Part shown: positions 7,571 through 17,993 of the stretch, in pieces
Layout: each line of letters begins with the position of its first letter
Position numbering within the stretch: position 1 is the stretch's first letter
From: Bacteroidales bacterium
GTDB taxonomy: Bacteria; Bacteroidota; Bacteroidia; Bacteroidales; Tenuifilaceae
Direction of reading: 5' to 3'
Length of the DNA: 64,000 nucleotides
Assembly (NCBI GenBank): GCA_020636835.1
Contig: JACJXC010000004.1
Span: forward strand, 455,856-519,855
The notes under the pieces: generated by a model
Databases searched by the model: none
Told to the model about the DNA's origin: nothing
Seen by the model: the letters and a program-made list of their open reading frames with translations, nothing else
Made by a program: the position numbers and the translations under genes

Positions 7571-9487
7571 ATGGGCAGCGATTATAAACTATTGAGTGGA
7601 ATAAACTCCCCCGACGATCTGAAAAAGTTGAAACCCGACGATCTGGAATTGCTCAGTGTGGAGCTTCGCCAGTTTATCATCGACGTGGTTTCCAACAATC
7701 CGGGTCATTTCGGCGCCAGTTTGGGTGTGGTTGAGCTAACCCTTGCGCTGCACTATGTTTTCAACACCCCATACGATAGAATAATATGGGACGTTGGGCA
7801 TCAGGCGTATGTTCATAAAATAATTACAGGTCGCCGCGATGTATTCCACACAAACCGGAAATACAAAGGGATAAGTGGCTTCCCAAAACGCGACGAGAGT
7901 CCGTACGATGCATTTGGAGTAGGCCACTCGTCAACCTCAATATCAGCGGCACTCGGCATGTCAATTGCTTCGGGGTTAAAAATGGAACCCCGCCAGGTTG
8001 TTGCGGTTATTGGCGATGGCGCGCTCAGCGCTGGTATGGCCTTTGAGGGACTCAACCACGGAGGCAGCCTTAAATCGAACATGTTGGTAATCCTAAACGA
8101 CAACAATATAGCCATCGATCCCAGCGTAGGCGCGTTGAAGGAGTACCTTCTGGATTTCACCACATCTAAAACATACAACAAGCTAAAGAACGAGGTATGG
8201 GACCTGCTCGGCCGGTTCGAAAAGTTGGGACCACGCACCCGCTCAGTAATCCAAAAAATTGATAACACCGTAAAGTCAGCACTACTACACCAAAGCAACA
8301 TGTTCGAATCCATGGGGTTTCGCTATTTTGGCCCTGTTGATGGGCACGACGTGGTGTACCTGACAAAAGTTCTGAACGATCTAAAAAATATTCCAGGGCC
8401 CAAACTTCTACACTGCGTTACGGTTAAGGGCAAGGGCTATTCACCTGCCGAGGAGAACCAAACAGCATTCCATGCGCCTGGAAAATTCAACAAGGAAACC
8501 GGAGAACGAATTACAGCCAATATCACATCGGCAACACCACCGCGATACCAGGATGTATTCGGCGAAACACTAGTTGAGTTGGCCGAACAAAACAAGAAGA
8601 TTGTGGGAATTACCCCCGCCATGGCCAGCGGCTGCTCCATGAACCTTATGATGGAGAAGATGCCAAACAGAACATTCGACGTGGGCATAGCGGAACAACA
8701 CGCGGTAACATTCTCGGCGGGGCTAGCAGCCGAGGGTCTTATTCCATTCTGCAACATATACTCAACATTCATGCAACGCGCCTACGACCAAGTAATACAC
8801 GATGTGGCGTTACAAAACCTACATGTTATATTCTGCCTGGACCGGGGCGGACTGGTTGGCGACGATGGCGCTACGCACCACGGAGCGTACGACATTGCCT
8901 ACCTGCGATCCATACCCAACATAACGGTTGCTGCCCCTATGAACGAGGAGGAGCTGCGCAACATGATGTACACCGCCCAACTGGAAGACATTGGAACCAT
9001 CTCGATTCGCTACCCACGGGGCAATGGAGTAATGCCCAACTGGCGCAGGCCATTCCAACGCATCGAAATTGGGAAAGGACAAGTAATAAGCGAGGGCTCC
9101 GACATCGCCCTGCTCACAATTGGGCACATCGGGAACATAGCGGCAAACGCAGCAGCCCAAGCCAACCGCGAGGGGATCAGCGTGTACCATGCCGATATGC
9201 GATTCGTAAAACCCATCGACACGGGAATTCTGAAACATATTGGGGAGAATTTCAACACAGTAATCACCGTGGAGGATGGATGCCTGCCCGGCGGGTTTGG
9301 GAGCGCAGTGCTGGAATGGCTCAACGACAACGGCTACCCAACACGGGTAATCAGGCTTGGTATCCCCGACAAATTTATTGAGCATGGCACACAGCAGCAA
9401 CTCTATGCCGACTGCGGTTACGATACCGAACACATCTACCAAACAATTATTAGCGCCGCTCAAAAACACGGAGCAAACCGCGGGTAA
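7571..9487 (+). CDS. dxs: 1-deoxy-D-xylulose-5-phosphate synthase
   Basis: Condenses pyruvate and glyceraldehyde 3-phosphate in the first step of the MEP isoprenoid pathway; cytoplasmic and thiamine diphosphate dependent. The 638-residue length is normal for DXS. The thiamine-binding GDGALSAGMAFEGLN is at about 148-162, preceded by GVGHSSTSISAALG, and the transketolase-type DRGGLVGDDGATHHGAYD begins at about 423. The frame is open upstream to a TTG at 7511, but a -7 box at 7532-7539 and the MGSDYKLLSGI N-terminus favour the ATG at 7571. It is a single gene; the MEP pathway partners are not in the window. Confidence 0.96.
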   Translation: MGSDYKLLSGINSPDDLKKLKPDDLELLSVELRQFIIDVVSNNPGHFGASLGVVELTLALHYVFNTPYDRIIWDVGHQAYVHKIITGRRDVFHTNRKYKGISGFPKRDESPYDAFGVGHSSTSISAALGMSIASGLKMEPRQVVAVIGDGALSAGMAFEGLNHGGSLKSNMLVILNDNNIAIDPSVGALKEYLLDFTTSKTYNKLKNEVWDLLGRFEKLGPRTRSVIQKIDNTVKSALLHQSNMFESMGFRYFGPVDGHDVVYLTKVLNDLKNIPGPKLLHCVTVKGKGYSPAEENQTAFHAPGKFNKETGERITANITSATPPRYQDVFGETLVELAEQNKKIVGITPAMASGCSMNLMMEKMPNRTFDVGIAEQHAVTFSAGLAAEGLIPFCNIYSTFMQRAYDQVIHDVALQNLHVIFCLDRGGLVGDDGATHHGAYDIAYLRSIPNITVAAPMNEEELRNMMYTAQLEDIGTISIRYPRGNGVMPNWRRPFQRIEIGKGQVISEGSDIALLTIGHIGNIAANAAAQANREGISVYHADMRFVKPIDTGILKHIGENFNTVITVEDGCLPGGFGSAVLEWLNDNGYPTRVIRLGIPDKFIEHGTQQQLYADCGYDTEHIYQTIISAAQKHGANRG

Positions 9488-9552
9488 CTCCTACGCCAAG
9501 AACCCACACCACACAGATATATCAAAAAACTCAATACACGATCGAAAAAATG

Positions 9553-9583
9553 TTGGTCGTTTAAAATAAACTTTATATCTTCG
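9553..9583 (+). promoter_or_regulatory. Promoter of tRNA-Leu
   Basis: TTG (9553-9555) and TATCTTCG (9576-9583) are 20 bases apart, a close match to the Bacteroidota pattern, 26 bases before the tRNA. Confidence 0.55.
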
Positions 9584-9608
9584 CACCCCGAAAGTTCATT
9601 CAAAGTTT

Positions 9609-9692
9609 GCCCGGATGGCGGAATTGGTAGACGCGCTGGTCTCAAACACCAGTGAGCTCACCCTCGTGCCGGTTCGATCCCGGCTCCGGGTA
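9609..9692 (+). tRNA. tRNA-Leu (anticodon CAA)
   Basis: The acceptor GCCCGGA pairs with TCCGGGT (G1-U72 wobble), the D arm is GGCGGAATTGGTAGACGC, and the anticodon stem GCTGGT/ACCAGT has loop CTCAAAC, giving anticodon CAA. A type II variable arm (GAGCTCACCCTC) and the T arm GGTTCGATCC follow. The CCA end is not encoded. It reads the UUG codon. Confidence 0.95.
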
Positions 9693-9699
9693 CACAGTA

Positions 9700-9734
9700 A
9701 AAAGCCTGACAATCGTCGATTGTCAGGCTTTTTC
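9700..9734 (+). terminator. Intrinsic terminator after tRNA-Leu
   Basis: AAAAAGCCTGACAATCG and CGATTGTCAGGCTTTTT form a long perfect inverted repeat around one base, so the actual loop must open by several bases. It ends in a run of T. Confidence 0.85.
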
Positions 9735-9813
9735 ATTTCTACTCACGATAACTATGATAAACATTTGCAATATAAAAATCCTTACGGGTAAAACTACGCC
9801 AAGCGTGAAGCTA

Positions 9814-12006
9814 TTAGATCGTTACTTTGGGGATTGTGAATTTAAACTCACTGCCCTTCCCCTCTTCGCTGTCAGCCCAAATTTTGCCATTGTGCCTTTC
9901 GACAAAATCCTTACAGAGCTGCAGGCCTAAGCCAGTACCCTTCTCGCCCGATGTTCCTAGCGTTGAATTGCCCTCCTTTGGATTGAACAACCCCATTAAA
10001 ATACTGGGAGCCATACCCACCCCTTCGTCTCTCACACTAACAGTAAGTAAGGACTCATCCTCAGCTGAGAATAAGTAAATATTCTTTCCATTCTCAGTGA
10101 ATTTAATGGCATTTGTAATCAGGTTGCGGATTACGGTCATAATCATGTTCCTATCGGCATGAACAATTTGCTCTTTCGGAATTTGATTGTGAATGGCAAT
10201 CGCTTTACTTTTGGCCATTTCGGCAACCAGTGCAATACTGGTGTCAACAATTTGATGGAGATTGATATCCGCTGGAGCAAAAACCACCTCATTCTGCTGA
10301 CTCTTTGCCCACAGCAGCAAATTCTCCAACAGTTCGAATGTTGTTGTGGTTGACGACAGCAACGATTTTAACGACTGCTTTATGTTTTGGATGTCATCAT
10401 AATCGGGCTCCTCAACAATGAACTCGATGAATGATTTTAGGGTTCCGATTGGCCCACGAAGATCGTGTCCTATTATAGAGAACAACCTATTCTTTGTTTC
10501 GTTCAGCTCTTTTAACTTTTTCTGACTTTCAACCAATGCCAGTTCGGCCAACTTTCTGGCAGTTATATCCTGCTTAATGGCCACAATATTAATAATCTCG
10601 TTCTTTTCGTTTAAAATCGGGGCAATGGTGGCAGCCTCCCAGAATAGGGAACCATCTTTTCGCTTATTGTAAATTTCACCGGTCCAGGTTTCCCCCGACA
10701 GAATGGTACTCCACATGTTTCGATAAAACTCCTTTGAATGAACGCCGGAATTAAGTATTCGAGGATTTCGCCCAATCGCCTCCTGGTACGAATACCCAGT
10801 AATTGTTGAAAATTGCTGGTTCACATATTCAATTTTGCCAGTTAAATCGGTTATCACAATGGCTGCCGGATTTTGCGATACTGCGGCGGATAGCTTTAGG
10901 ATTGCTTGCTCGGTTTTAATTTTTTCGGTAACATCTCTAATCCATGAAATCAGAATAGTTTCGTTGTCTTTTGATTTGATTAACTCGCACGATATTAAAC
11001 TATCAACCACTAAATTCTCTTTTATGTTTTTTATTTTAACCTCCTTATTGCGCACCGTTCCACTCATCATCAACTCATCAACAATACCCTTTCTATCGTT
11101 TGGATTTACGTAAAGCTGAATCGTTTTAACATCCTTTAAATCGTCCTTTGAGGTTACCCCTTGAAATTTCAAACCGGCAGGATTGCAATCCAACAGTTCT
11201 CCCTCCAGCGTGGTTAGGATGATTATATCGGGGGACCGCTCGAATAAGAGTCTAAACCTCGCCTCATTCTGCTCAGAGTTTTCTTTCGCTCGCTGCAACT
11301 CATCAAACTTACCTGTAATGCACTTATTTATGATGAAAAAGGAAATGAGGACAAACAGAGAGATAACAATTATTAATGCGATGATTAGGTAAAGCAGCGC
11401 TTGGTTTGCCCTTGTATTGCTCTCAACCTCAAGCCGGGTTCGCCTCTCCACCATCTTAATACAATCGTCGATTAATTCCATAATAGAGCGCTTGATCCGA
11501 AGGTATTCCTCATCGTATAGCACTCTGTGAGCCATTAACGTATCGGGCTGCCGTTTAACTGAGAATAACCCGGAATTATCAACAAAAAAACCCTCGAATG
11601 CATTTATCGAGAGCCTCTCGATATTCGCTAAATTGTTCGAGTATTGCTCTGCCTCCACAAGTTTATTGAGTTCGACCTCGGTGAATCCTAGCTTTTGGAT
11701 ACTATCCTGAAACGAAATTAAAGCGCCACTGGAATGGCGCTGTTTCCCATTGCGAATATCAATCACCTCAAAATATTTATTTCTCCATACAGTATCGCCA
11801 GTTTCGATATAGGTTCTACAAAAAGTGGTTAAATCGTCGGAACTTTTCCGAAGCTCTTCCGCAATCAAAATAGATTTATATCGAATATCGTTGCTTTTCA
11901 CAAGGGCTTCATTATTGCGGTATATAAAGACCGATGATGCGATAAGGACTATCAGCAAAACGATGATAATTGAATAAACTCTTATGAATAGGCTTTTTAA
12001 TCGCAT
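9814..12006 (-). CDS. Membrane-bound PAS-PAS sensor histidine kinase
   Basis: Membrane helices lie at about residues 5-26 and 206-228 and flank an extracytoplasmic sensor region. Two PAS domains follow (about 247-360 and 375-490; the second has NPAAIVITDLTGKIEYVN and SYQEAIGRNPRILNSG), then HisKA with the phospho-accepting His in FSIIGHDLRGPIG, and a HATPase with N box IRNLITNAIKFTENG, G1 DEGVGM and G2 GEKGTGLGLQLCKDF. A TTG lies 30 bases upstream in frame, but the ATG at 12006 gives the hydrophobic N-terminus MRLKSLFIRVYS. The protein is 730 residues. No response regulator is adjacent, so this is an orphan kinase with an unknown signal. Confidence 0.9.
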   Translation of the reverse strand: MRLKSLFIRVYSIIIVLLIVLIASSVFIYRNNEALVKSNDIRYKSILIAEELRKSSDDLTTFCRTYIETGDTVWRNKYFEVIDIRNGKQRHSSGALISFQDSIQKLGFTEVELNKLVEAEQYSNNLANIERLSINAFEGFFVDNSGLFSVKRQPDTLMAHRVLYDEEYLRIKRSIMELIDDCIKMVERRTRLEVESNTRANQALLYLIIALIIVISLFVLISFFIINKCITGKFDELQRAKENSEQNEARFRLLFERSPDIIILTTLEGELLDCNPAGLKFQGVTSKDDLKDVKTIQLYVNPNDRKGIVDELMMSGTVRNKEVKIKNIKENLVVDSLISCELIKSKDNETILISWIRDVTEKIKTEQAILKLSAAVSQNPAAIVITDLTGKIEYVNQQFSTITGYSYQEAIGRNPRILNSGVHSKEFYRNMWSTILSGETWTGEIYNKRKDGSLFWEAATIAPILNEKNEIINIVAIKQDITARKLAELALVESQKKLKELNETKNRLFSIIGHDLRGPIGTLKSFIEFIVEEPDYDDIQNIKQSLKSLLSSTTTTFELLENLLLWAKSQQNEVVFAPADINLHQIVDTSIALVAEMAKSKAIAIHNQIPKEQIVHADRNMIMTVIRNLITNAIKFTENGKNIYLFSAEDESLLTVSVRDEGVGMAPSILMGLFNPKEGNSTLGTSGEKGTGLGLQLCKDFVERHNGKIWADSEEGKGSEFKFTIPKVTI

Positions 12007-12190
12007 CTCGTTATTTTCAATTCGAACTAATACCAAATTTAGTGTTTTTATTGCTTAAAGCAAATACTGAAATCGGGAAATGAATCAATTGTTGCGAATG
12101 CTCACCGTCTCGTAAAAAATAGTTTAATCCTCAAACAGCTATTTTTTGCTAAAAAGCTCGTAATATCGCACTGTTAAAAACCGGAATTCT

Positions 12191-12198
12191 TACCTTTG
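12191..12198 (+). promoter_or_regulatory. -7 box almost abutting the dCMP deaminase start
   Basis: TACCTTTG ends five bases before the ATG at 12204, which would make the message leaderless or nearly so. The 12007-12203 gap holds nothing else that I can support. Confidence 0.5.
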
Positions 12199-12203
12199 AA
12201 AAT

Positions 12204-12662
12204 ATGGACACAAAAAAATACCCTTACGGCGAAAAACAGCCACAGTTCGACAGGCGCTACCTCGAGATGGCCAAGATATGGTCAAAAAACTCGTACTGCG
12301 TGCGCCGACAGGTTGGGGCGCTTATTGTGAAGGATCGAATGATTATTTCCGATGGTTATAATGGAACACCATCGGGGTTCGAGAATATTTGCGAGGACGA
12401 AACTGGCAAAACCAAACCCTACGTGCTGCACGCCGAGGCAAACGCCATTACAAAGGTGGCCAAATCGAGCAACAGCTCCGAGGGAGCCACACTTTACGTA
12501 ACCTCATCTCCATGCATGGAGTGCTCAAAACTCATTATACAGGCAGGCATAAAACGCGTGGTATACTGCGACGAATACCATAACCTGGATGGGATTGCAC
12601 TGCTTAACAGGGCCGGAATTGAAGTGGTAAAAATTGACACAGACGACATATCATCACGTTAA
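12204..12662 (+). CDS. Deoxycytidylate (dCMP) deaminase
   Basis: Zinc-dependent deaminase that converts dCMP to dUMP, feeding thymidylate synthesis. The 152-residue length fits the family. Zinc ligands and the catalytic Glu are visible: HAEANAI (His76, Glu78) and SPCMECSKLII (Cys104, Cys107). The N-terminal part (MAKIWSKNSYCVRRQVGALIV, DGYNGTPSGF) is typical of dCMP rather than cytidine or guanine deaminases. The S41 protease gene starts 13 bases downstream, so the two probably share a transcript. Confidence 0.92.
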   Translation: MDTKKYPYGEKQPQFDRRYLEMAKIWSKNSYCVRRQVGALIVKDRMIISDGYNGTPSGFENICEDETGKTKPYVLHAEANAITKVAKSSNSSEGATLYVTSSPCMECSKLIIQAGIKRVVYCDEYHNLDGIALLNRAGIEVVKIDTDDISSR

Positions 12663-12675
12663 CACATAAGGCTAA

Positions 12676-14388
12676 ATGGCATACCAAAACAGCAAACGCG
12701 ACATTGTTTACCCAATTGTACTAGCCATAGTACTGGTTGTAGGAATATTCATAGGAATTCGATTCGGGAATCGGGGGCAAAAACCCAGCCTACTGGTTTA
12801 CCCCAAAACCGACAAGCTTAGCAATGTTATCACCTACATACAGGAGGAATACGTGGACACCGTTTCGATGGGCACGCTGGTGGAAAATGCCATACCCGCT
12901 ATTCTTAAAAACCTGGATCCCCACTCCATCTACATCCCAGCATCCGACTTCCAATCGGTAAACGAACCGCTCGAAGGGGGATTCGATGGCATTGGCATTC
13001 AGTTTAACATGTCGAACGACACCGCCGTGGTGGTTAACACAATCCCCCGAGGCCCCTCGGAAAAATTGGGAATACTTGCAGGCGACCGGATTATCATGGT
13101 AAACGGGCGAAACATTGCAGGCGTAAAATTCCCATTCGATAGCATTCCAAAACTCCTTAAAGGCCCCACTGGCACCACGGTTAAGGTTGGAATTAAACGC
13201 AGCGAAGTAAAAGAGCTCATTGATTTCGAAATAGTTCGCGACAAAATCCCAATCAATAGCGTAGATGTCAGCTACATGGCCACACCCGAGATTGGCTATA
13301 TTAAAATTACCACCTTCGCCAAAACAACCTACCGCGAGTTTCTACTTGCCATTGAGAAGTTGAGCGAACAGGGAATGCAAAAACTGATTCTGGATTTACG
13401 CAGCAATAGCGGGGGTTACATGGACGCCGCAACAAACATTGCCAACGAATTCCTCGCCAAGGATCAGCTAATTGTTTACACGCAAGGAAATAATAGAGCA
13501 CGACAAGACGTTTACGCCAACGGTACAGGAACCTGTCAGAACTTAAAAGTAGAAGTACTGATAGACGAGTTCTCCGCATCGGCTAGCGAGATTTTGGCCG
13601 GCGCAATACAGGATAACGACAGGGGCAAAATTATTGGCCGCCGATCGTTTGGAAAAGGCCTGGTGCAGGAGCAGATATTCTTCTCCGACGGCTCGGCCCT
13701 TAGGCTCACCATTGCACGCTACTACACCCCTGCCGGACGAAGCATACAAAAACCCTACAAACCGGGCGATGACGATTACTTTAACGACATTAGCAATCGC
13801 TACATTCACGGGGAATTTAGCGAAGCCGACAGCATACAACAAGCCGATTCTCTAAAATACTACACCCTAAGCGGAAGAGTTGTTTACGGTGGCGGCGGCA
13901 TTATGCCCGATGTTTTTGTACCACTCGATACCGTAGGTATTACGCCGTACCTACAACAGGTATCGCGCCGCAACCTGATATACCGTTACGCATTCGCATT
14001 TACCGATAAACACCGGAAAGCAACACGATCGCTAAAAACTTTTGATGCGGTGAACGAGTTCCTGCATCAATTCGACCTGCTAGCCGATTTTGCCCAATAT
14101 GCACAGCAAAACGGGGTAGCACCCAACAAAAAGGAGATTCAGGTATCGAAACTCATCATCGAGACCCAGCTCAAGGCCACCATTGCCCGAAACATCATCG
14201 ATAACGATGGGTTTTACCCTTATATTAGGCTGATTGACGAAACCCTTATTAAAGCCATTGAATTGATGGACGAAGGTGAGAGTAGTTCCACCGCAGCAAA
14301 CATCAACAGCGGAGCCAATCCCCACACGCTAATTCAATCGCAGCTTAAAACCTGGGTTAAAAACGATCTGATTGCCGTAATTGCCTGA
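12676..14388 (+). CDS. S41 C-terminal processing peptidase (CtpA/Prc type)
   Basis: The 570-residue protease has an N-terminal membrane anchor (about 10-27, VYPIVLAIVLVVGIFIGI), a PDZ domain (about 95-180, LGILAGDRIIMVNG) and the S41 catalytic core. In FSASASEILAG (299-309) the nucleophile is expected to be Ser302, with the general base Lys327 in SFGKGLVQ exactly 25 residues later, as in E. coli Prc. A C-terminal helical extension of about 130 residues follows. It would cleave periplasmic or secreted substrates from the C-terminus. The last 55 bases overlap the convergent hydrolase gene. Confidence 0.93.
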   Translation: MAYQNSKRDIVYPIVLAIVLVVGIFIGIRFGNRGQKPSLLVYPKTDKLSNVITYIQEEYVDTVSMGTLVENAIPAILKNLDPHSIYIPASDFQSVNEPLEGGFDGIGIQFNMSNDTAVVVNTIPRGPSEKLGILAGDRIIMVNGRNIAGVKFPFDSIPKLLKGPTGTTVKVGIKRSEVKELIDFEIVRDKIPINSVDVSYMATPEIGYIKITTFAKTTYREFLLAIEKLSEQGMQKLILDLRSNSGGYMDAATNIANEFLAKDQLIVYTQGNNRARQDVYANGTGTCQNLKVEVLIDEFSASASEILAGAIQDNDRGKIIGRRSFGKGLVQEQIFFSDGSALRLTIARYYTPAGRSIQKPYKPGDDDYFNDISNRYIHGEFSEADSIQQADSLKYYTLSGRVVYGGGGIMPDVFVPLDTVGITPYLQQVSRRNLIYRYAFAFTDKHRKATRSLKTFDAVNEFLHQFDLLADFAQYAQQNGVAPNKKEIQVSKLIIETQLKATIARNIIDNDGFYPYIRLIDETLIKAIELMDEGESSSTAANINSGANPHTLIQSQLKTWVKNDLIAVIA

Positions 14389-15140
14389 TCGCGCTCCTCG
14401 ATAAACCCCAAATGACCCGAGTTGTTGAGCACCTCAACTCGGGTTTTATTATGCTTTTGAACAAGGCTATCTACCACCGACATCGGGATTAGATTATCGT
14501 AACGCCCCATTAAAAGGAAGGATGGGAAGGCTGTAGAATCGAGAATAGCATTCCGATCGGGACGCTGCGCCATACCGTTGAGCGCCCCAATAATGCCCTC
14601 GTCGCTGGTGGCAAGGGCAATTCCCAATAGCCAATCAAGGCGATCATCCATTCTATCCATATTGCTTTCGGCAAAAAGCCGGGGAATGCTCAGGTAAACA
14701 ATATCGCACTTGGCCCCGTTACGAATAGCCTCAATATCGCCCATCCGGCTGCTATACTTTTCTGCAGTATCGGCGTTTGGGGTTGAGTGGAACAGGCAAA
14801 GGCCGGTTAACAAATCGGGATACCGCTCGGCAAACGCCAAGCCCACATACCCACCCATGGAGTGCCCCACAAAAAATACTTTATTAAAAGATAACTCGGA
14901 CAGAACGGCACTAACACAATCGGCCATCAAATCCATGCCGATGGACTCGAGCTTGCAAAGCGATTGACCATGACCGGGTAAATCGATTTGCAGCACAGTG
15001 TAATCGGGCTCAAGGCTTGCGGCAAAATCATCCCAAATATCCAAACTTTCCAAGTAACCATGAATCAACAAAAGCACAGGGCCACTACCACTCAACCTGT
15101 ACCTAATCCTACAAACCGGAATATCAATAAAACGATCCAT
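14334..15140 (-). CDS. Alpha/beta hydrolase
   Basis: A 268-residue alpha/beta-fold hydrolase: oxyanion region LLLIHGYLES (24-33), nucleophile elbow GHSMGG (Ser94), a cap region, the acid in MGRYDNLIP (about 218) and catalytic His in NNSGHLGFIE (about 247). The substrate cannot be told from the sequence. Its 3' end overlaps the protease gene tail to tail by 55 bases, with no terminator between them. Confidence 0.85.
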   Translation of the reverse strand: MDRFIDIPVCRIRYRLSGSGPVLLLIHGYLESLDIWDDFAASLEPDYTVLQIDLPGHGQSLCKLESIGMDLMADCVSAVLSELSFNKVFFVGHSMGGYVGLAFAERYPDLLTGLCLFHSTPNADTAEKYSSRMGDIEAIRNGAKCDIVYLSIPRLFAESNMDRMDDRLDWLLGIALATSDEGIIGALNGMAQRPDRNAILDSTAFPSFLLMGRYDNLIPMSVVDSLVQKHNKTRVEVLNNSGHLGFIEERDQAITAIRSFLTQVLSCD

Positions 15141-15347
15141 AATCTCAATGATTTAAAACATATTAAAACAACTAGAGATGGCAAACTGCAAAAAAATTTC
15201 ACCATTAGCAAAAAAACGGCACCACAAAACTATGTTAGGCAGCATAGGGAAAATGCTGTTGTAAAATTCAGTTTTCAAACATATTCTTAGGCAAATCCCA
15301 AAAGGAAAAGATTTCATACCTTGCCAGCCGAATAAAATACTTATGTC

Positions 15348-16019
15348 ATGATTGAAATATTCAACTCATCCATTGGAAAAAAGTTAATAATGAGCATCTC
15401 CGGTTTATTCCTGATGGCATTTCTACTTGTACACCTGGGCGTAAACCTAATGTTACTGGTAGGCGATGGCGAAGCGTTTAACCGGGCAGCCCATTTTATG
15501 GGGACCAACCCCGCCATTAAAATCATGGAACCATTGCTGGCCTTTGGCTTTATATTTCACATAATCTACGGCACATACATCACCCTAAAAAACCGCCAAA
15601 CCCGACCCGTAGGGTACGCCAAATGGTCGAGTAACGGTGTTACGTCATGGTCATCTAGAAACATGTATATCCTAGGGGGAACCGTATTTATCTTTCTCAT
15701 CATTCACATTGCCAACTTCTTTTGGAAGATGAAATTTGGCGAGATGCCAACCATTACATACAATGGCGAAGTGATGGACGACGCATACTCGTTGGTTGCC
15801 GGACTATTCACCCAGTACTGGTGGTACGATTTGCTTTACGTGGCCGGAGCCATTCTGCTGGGCTTACATTTAAGCCATGGATTCTGGTCGGCATTCCAAA
15901 CCGTGGGATGGAATGGCACCCAATGGATTAAACGGCTCGAAATTGCGGCATACATATACGCAATTCTGATTGCCGTAGGCTTTAGCATCATACCGCTATA
16001 CTTCCTTATTTTTAAGTAA
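15348..16019 (+). CDS. sdhC: Succinate dehydrogenase/fumarate reductase cytochrome b subunit
   Basis: The 223-residue membrane anchor has five hydrophobic helices (about 13-37, 58-79, 103-124, 157-175, 200-220) and histidines in helices 2-4 that would hold the two hemes b, matching the single-subunit type B anchors of Bacteroidota and epsilonproteobacteria. It passes electrons between menaquinone and the flavoprotein. It is the first gene of a three-gene operon with 22- and 32-base gaps. A weak TACCTTGC box at 15317 precedes it. Confidence 0.92.
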   Translation: MIEIFNSSIGKKLIMSISGLFLMAFLLVHLGVNLMLLVGDGEAFNRAAHFMGTNPAIKIMEPLLAFGFIFHIIYGTYITLKNRQTRPVGYAKWSSNGVTSWSSRNMYILGGTVFIFLIIHIANFFWKMKFGEMPTITYNGEVMDDAYSLVAGLFTQYWWYDLLYVAGAILLGLHLSHGFWSAFQTVGWNGTQWIKRLEIAAYIYAILIAVGFSIIPLYFLIFK

Positions 16020-16041
16020 ATTCAGCTAACATATACAGCAT

Positions 16042-17961
16042 ATGAATACGCTCGATGCAAAAATTCCCGAAGGGCCATTGGCCGATAAATGGGCAAACCA
16101 TAAAGCAAAACTACGACTTGTAAACCCAGCCAACCGCAAAAAAATTGATATTATTGTGGTAGGTACAGGATTGGCCGGATCGTCGGCAGCATCAACCCTT
16201 GGCGAGTTGGGCTACAACGTGAAAGTTTTCTGCTACCAGGATAGCCCTCGGCGCGCGCACTCGGTGGCCGCACAGGGCGGCATAAACGCAGCAAAAAACT
16301 ACAAAAACGATAACGATAGCGTTTACCGTTTATTCTACGACATGATAAAGGGGGGCGATTTTCGGGCCCGCGAAGCCAATGTTTACAGAGCCGCTGAGGT
16401 TAGCAACCTGGTAATCGATCACTACACAGCCCTTGGAGTTCCATTTGCACGCGACTATGGCGGACTAATCGACAACCGCTCGTTCGGTGGAGTTCAGGTT
16501 TCCCGAACATTCTACGCCAAAGGCCAAACCGGACAGCAATGCCAAATAGGAGCCTACTCCGCCCTATCGCGACAAATCAACAACGGCACGGTTACCATGT
16601 ACTCGCGCCGCGAGATGATCGATTTGGTTGTAGTTGATGGTAAAGCCCGAGGAATTATTGCCCGCAACCTGATTACCGGCGAAATTGAGCGACACTCGGC
16701 TCACGCAGTGGTACTGGCAACTGGAGGATATGGAACTATATACTACCTATCCACACTAGCCCTTAACTCAAACGGATCGGCCGCTTGGAAAGCCTATAAA
16801 AAGGGCGCTTGCTTTGCCAACCCCAGCTTTGTGCAAATTCACCCAACCAGCATACCGGTCCTCAACGACCATCAGTGCAAGCTTACGCTAATGTCAGAAT
16901 CGCTCCGTAACGACGGGCGGGTTTGGGTTCCCAAGCAAAAAGGGGACACCCGCAAACCCACCGATATCCCAGAGGATGAGCGCGATTACTACCTCGAACG
17001 CCGCTACCCGGCATTCGGGAACCTAGTTCCGCGCGATGTGGCATCGCGCGCCGCAAAGGAACGATGCGACGCAGGGTTTGGAGTGGGACCAACAGGGCTA
17101 TCGGTTTACCTCGATTTCAGGGATGCCATCAACAAAAAGGGGCGCAAAACCATTGAGGAGAACTATGGCAACCTATTCGAGATGTACGAGAAGATTATTG
17201 GAGAATCACCCTACGAAACACCCATGCGGATTTACCCCGCAGGGCACTACACCATGGGTGGGCTATGGGTGGATTACAACCTGATGACCACACTGCCCGG
17301 CCTTTTTGCGATTGGGGAGGCAAACTTTTCCGATCACGGAGCAAACCGACTGGGAGCCAGCTCGCTCATGCAAACCTCGGGCGATGGCTACTTCATTCTA
17401 CCCTACACAATCTCCGACTATCTGGCCGACGAAATTAAAACGCCAAAAATTCAGACCAACACACCCGAATTCGACGAAGCAGAAAAAGCCGCACAGGAAC
17501 GAATAAATAAACTTCTATCGATAAAGGGTACCGAAACCGCCACATCGTTCCACAAACGCCTGGGCAAAATTATGTGGGATTACTGCGGAATGGTACGCAA
17601 CGAGGAGGGGCTAAAAAAAGCGTTGGGGCTTATCGACAAACTAAGAGACGAGTTCTGGAAAAACCTCAGGGTTCCGGGCACAGGCGAAGAGCTGAACCAA
17701 GAGTTGGAAAAGGCAGGACGTGTAGCCGATTTCATGGAACTGGCCAAACTGCTTGTTTACGATGCCCTAAACCGCAAGGAGAGTTGCGGAGCCCATTTCC
17801 GGGAGGAGAGTCAAACCGACAATGGCGAAACCAAACGCGATGATGCAAATTTTGCATACGTTGCAGCATGGGAATTCAAAGGCGAAGGTACCGAACCGCA
17901 ACTCCACAAAGAAAGTCTCACATTCGATTTTGTAAAGCTGCAACAACGCAGCTATAAATAA
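16042..17961 (+). CDS. sdhA: Succinate dehydrogenase/fumarate reductase flavoprotein subunit
   Basis: Catalytic subunit for the fumarate/succinate interconversion. In 639 residues it shows the FAD-binding dinucleotide fold ([20 protein letters not shown] at about 37-56), the flavin-linking His in [11 protein letters not shown] (about 74-84), the active-site region HPTSIP, and late FAD contacts [10 protein letters not shown]. The length and insertion pattern fit the type B family, which in anaerobic Bacteroidales runs mainly as fumarate reductase. It is flanked by sdhC and sdhB. Confidence 0.96.
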   Translation: MNTLDAKIPEGPLADKWANHKAKLRLVNPANRKKIDIIVVGTGLAGSSAASTLGELGYNVKVFCYQDSPRRAHSVAAQGGINAAKNYKNDNDSVYRLFYDMIKGGDFRAREANVYRAAEVSNLVIDHYTALGVPFARDYGGLIDNRSFGGVQVSRTFYAKGQTGQQCQIGAYSALSRQINNGTVTMYSRREMIDLVVVDGKARGIIARNLITGEIERHSAHAVVLATGGYGTIYYLSTLALNSNGSAAWKAYKKGACFANPSFVQIHPTSIPVLNDHQCKLTLMSESLRNDGRVWVPKQKGDTRKPTDIPEDERDYYLERRYPAFGNLVPRDVASRAAKERCDAGFGVGPTGLSVYLDFRDAINKKGRKTIEENYGNLFEMYEKIIGESPYETPMRIYPAGHYTMGGLWVDYNLMTTLPGLFAIGEANFSDHGANRLGASSLMQTSGDGYFILPYTISDYLADEIKTPKIQTNTPEFDEAEKAAQERINKLLSIKGTETATSFHKRLGKIMWDYCGMVRNEEGLKKALGLIDKLRDEFWKNLRVPGTGEELNQELEKAGRVADFMELAKLLVYDALNRKESCGAHFREESQTDNGETKRDDANFAYVAAWEFKGEGTEPQLHKESLTFDFVKLQQRSYK

Positions 17962-17993
17962 ACTGGTTTATCCACGGTAAATCCCAAACGGTA

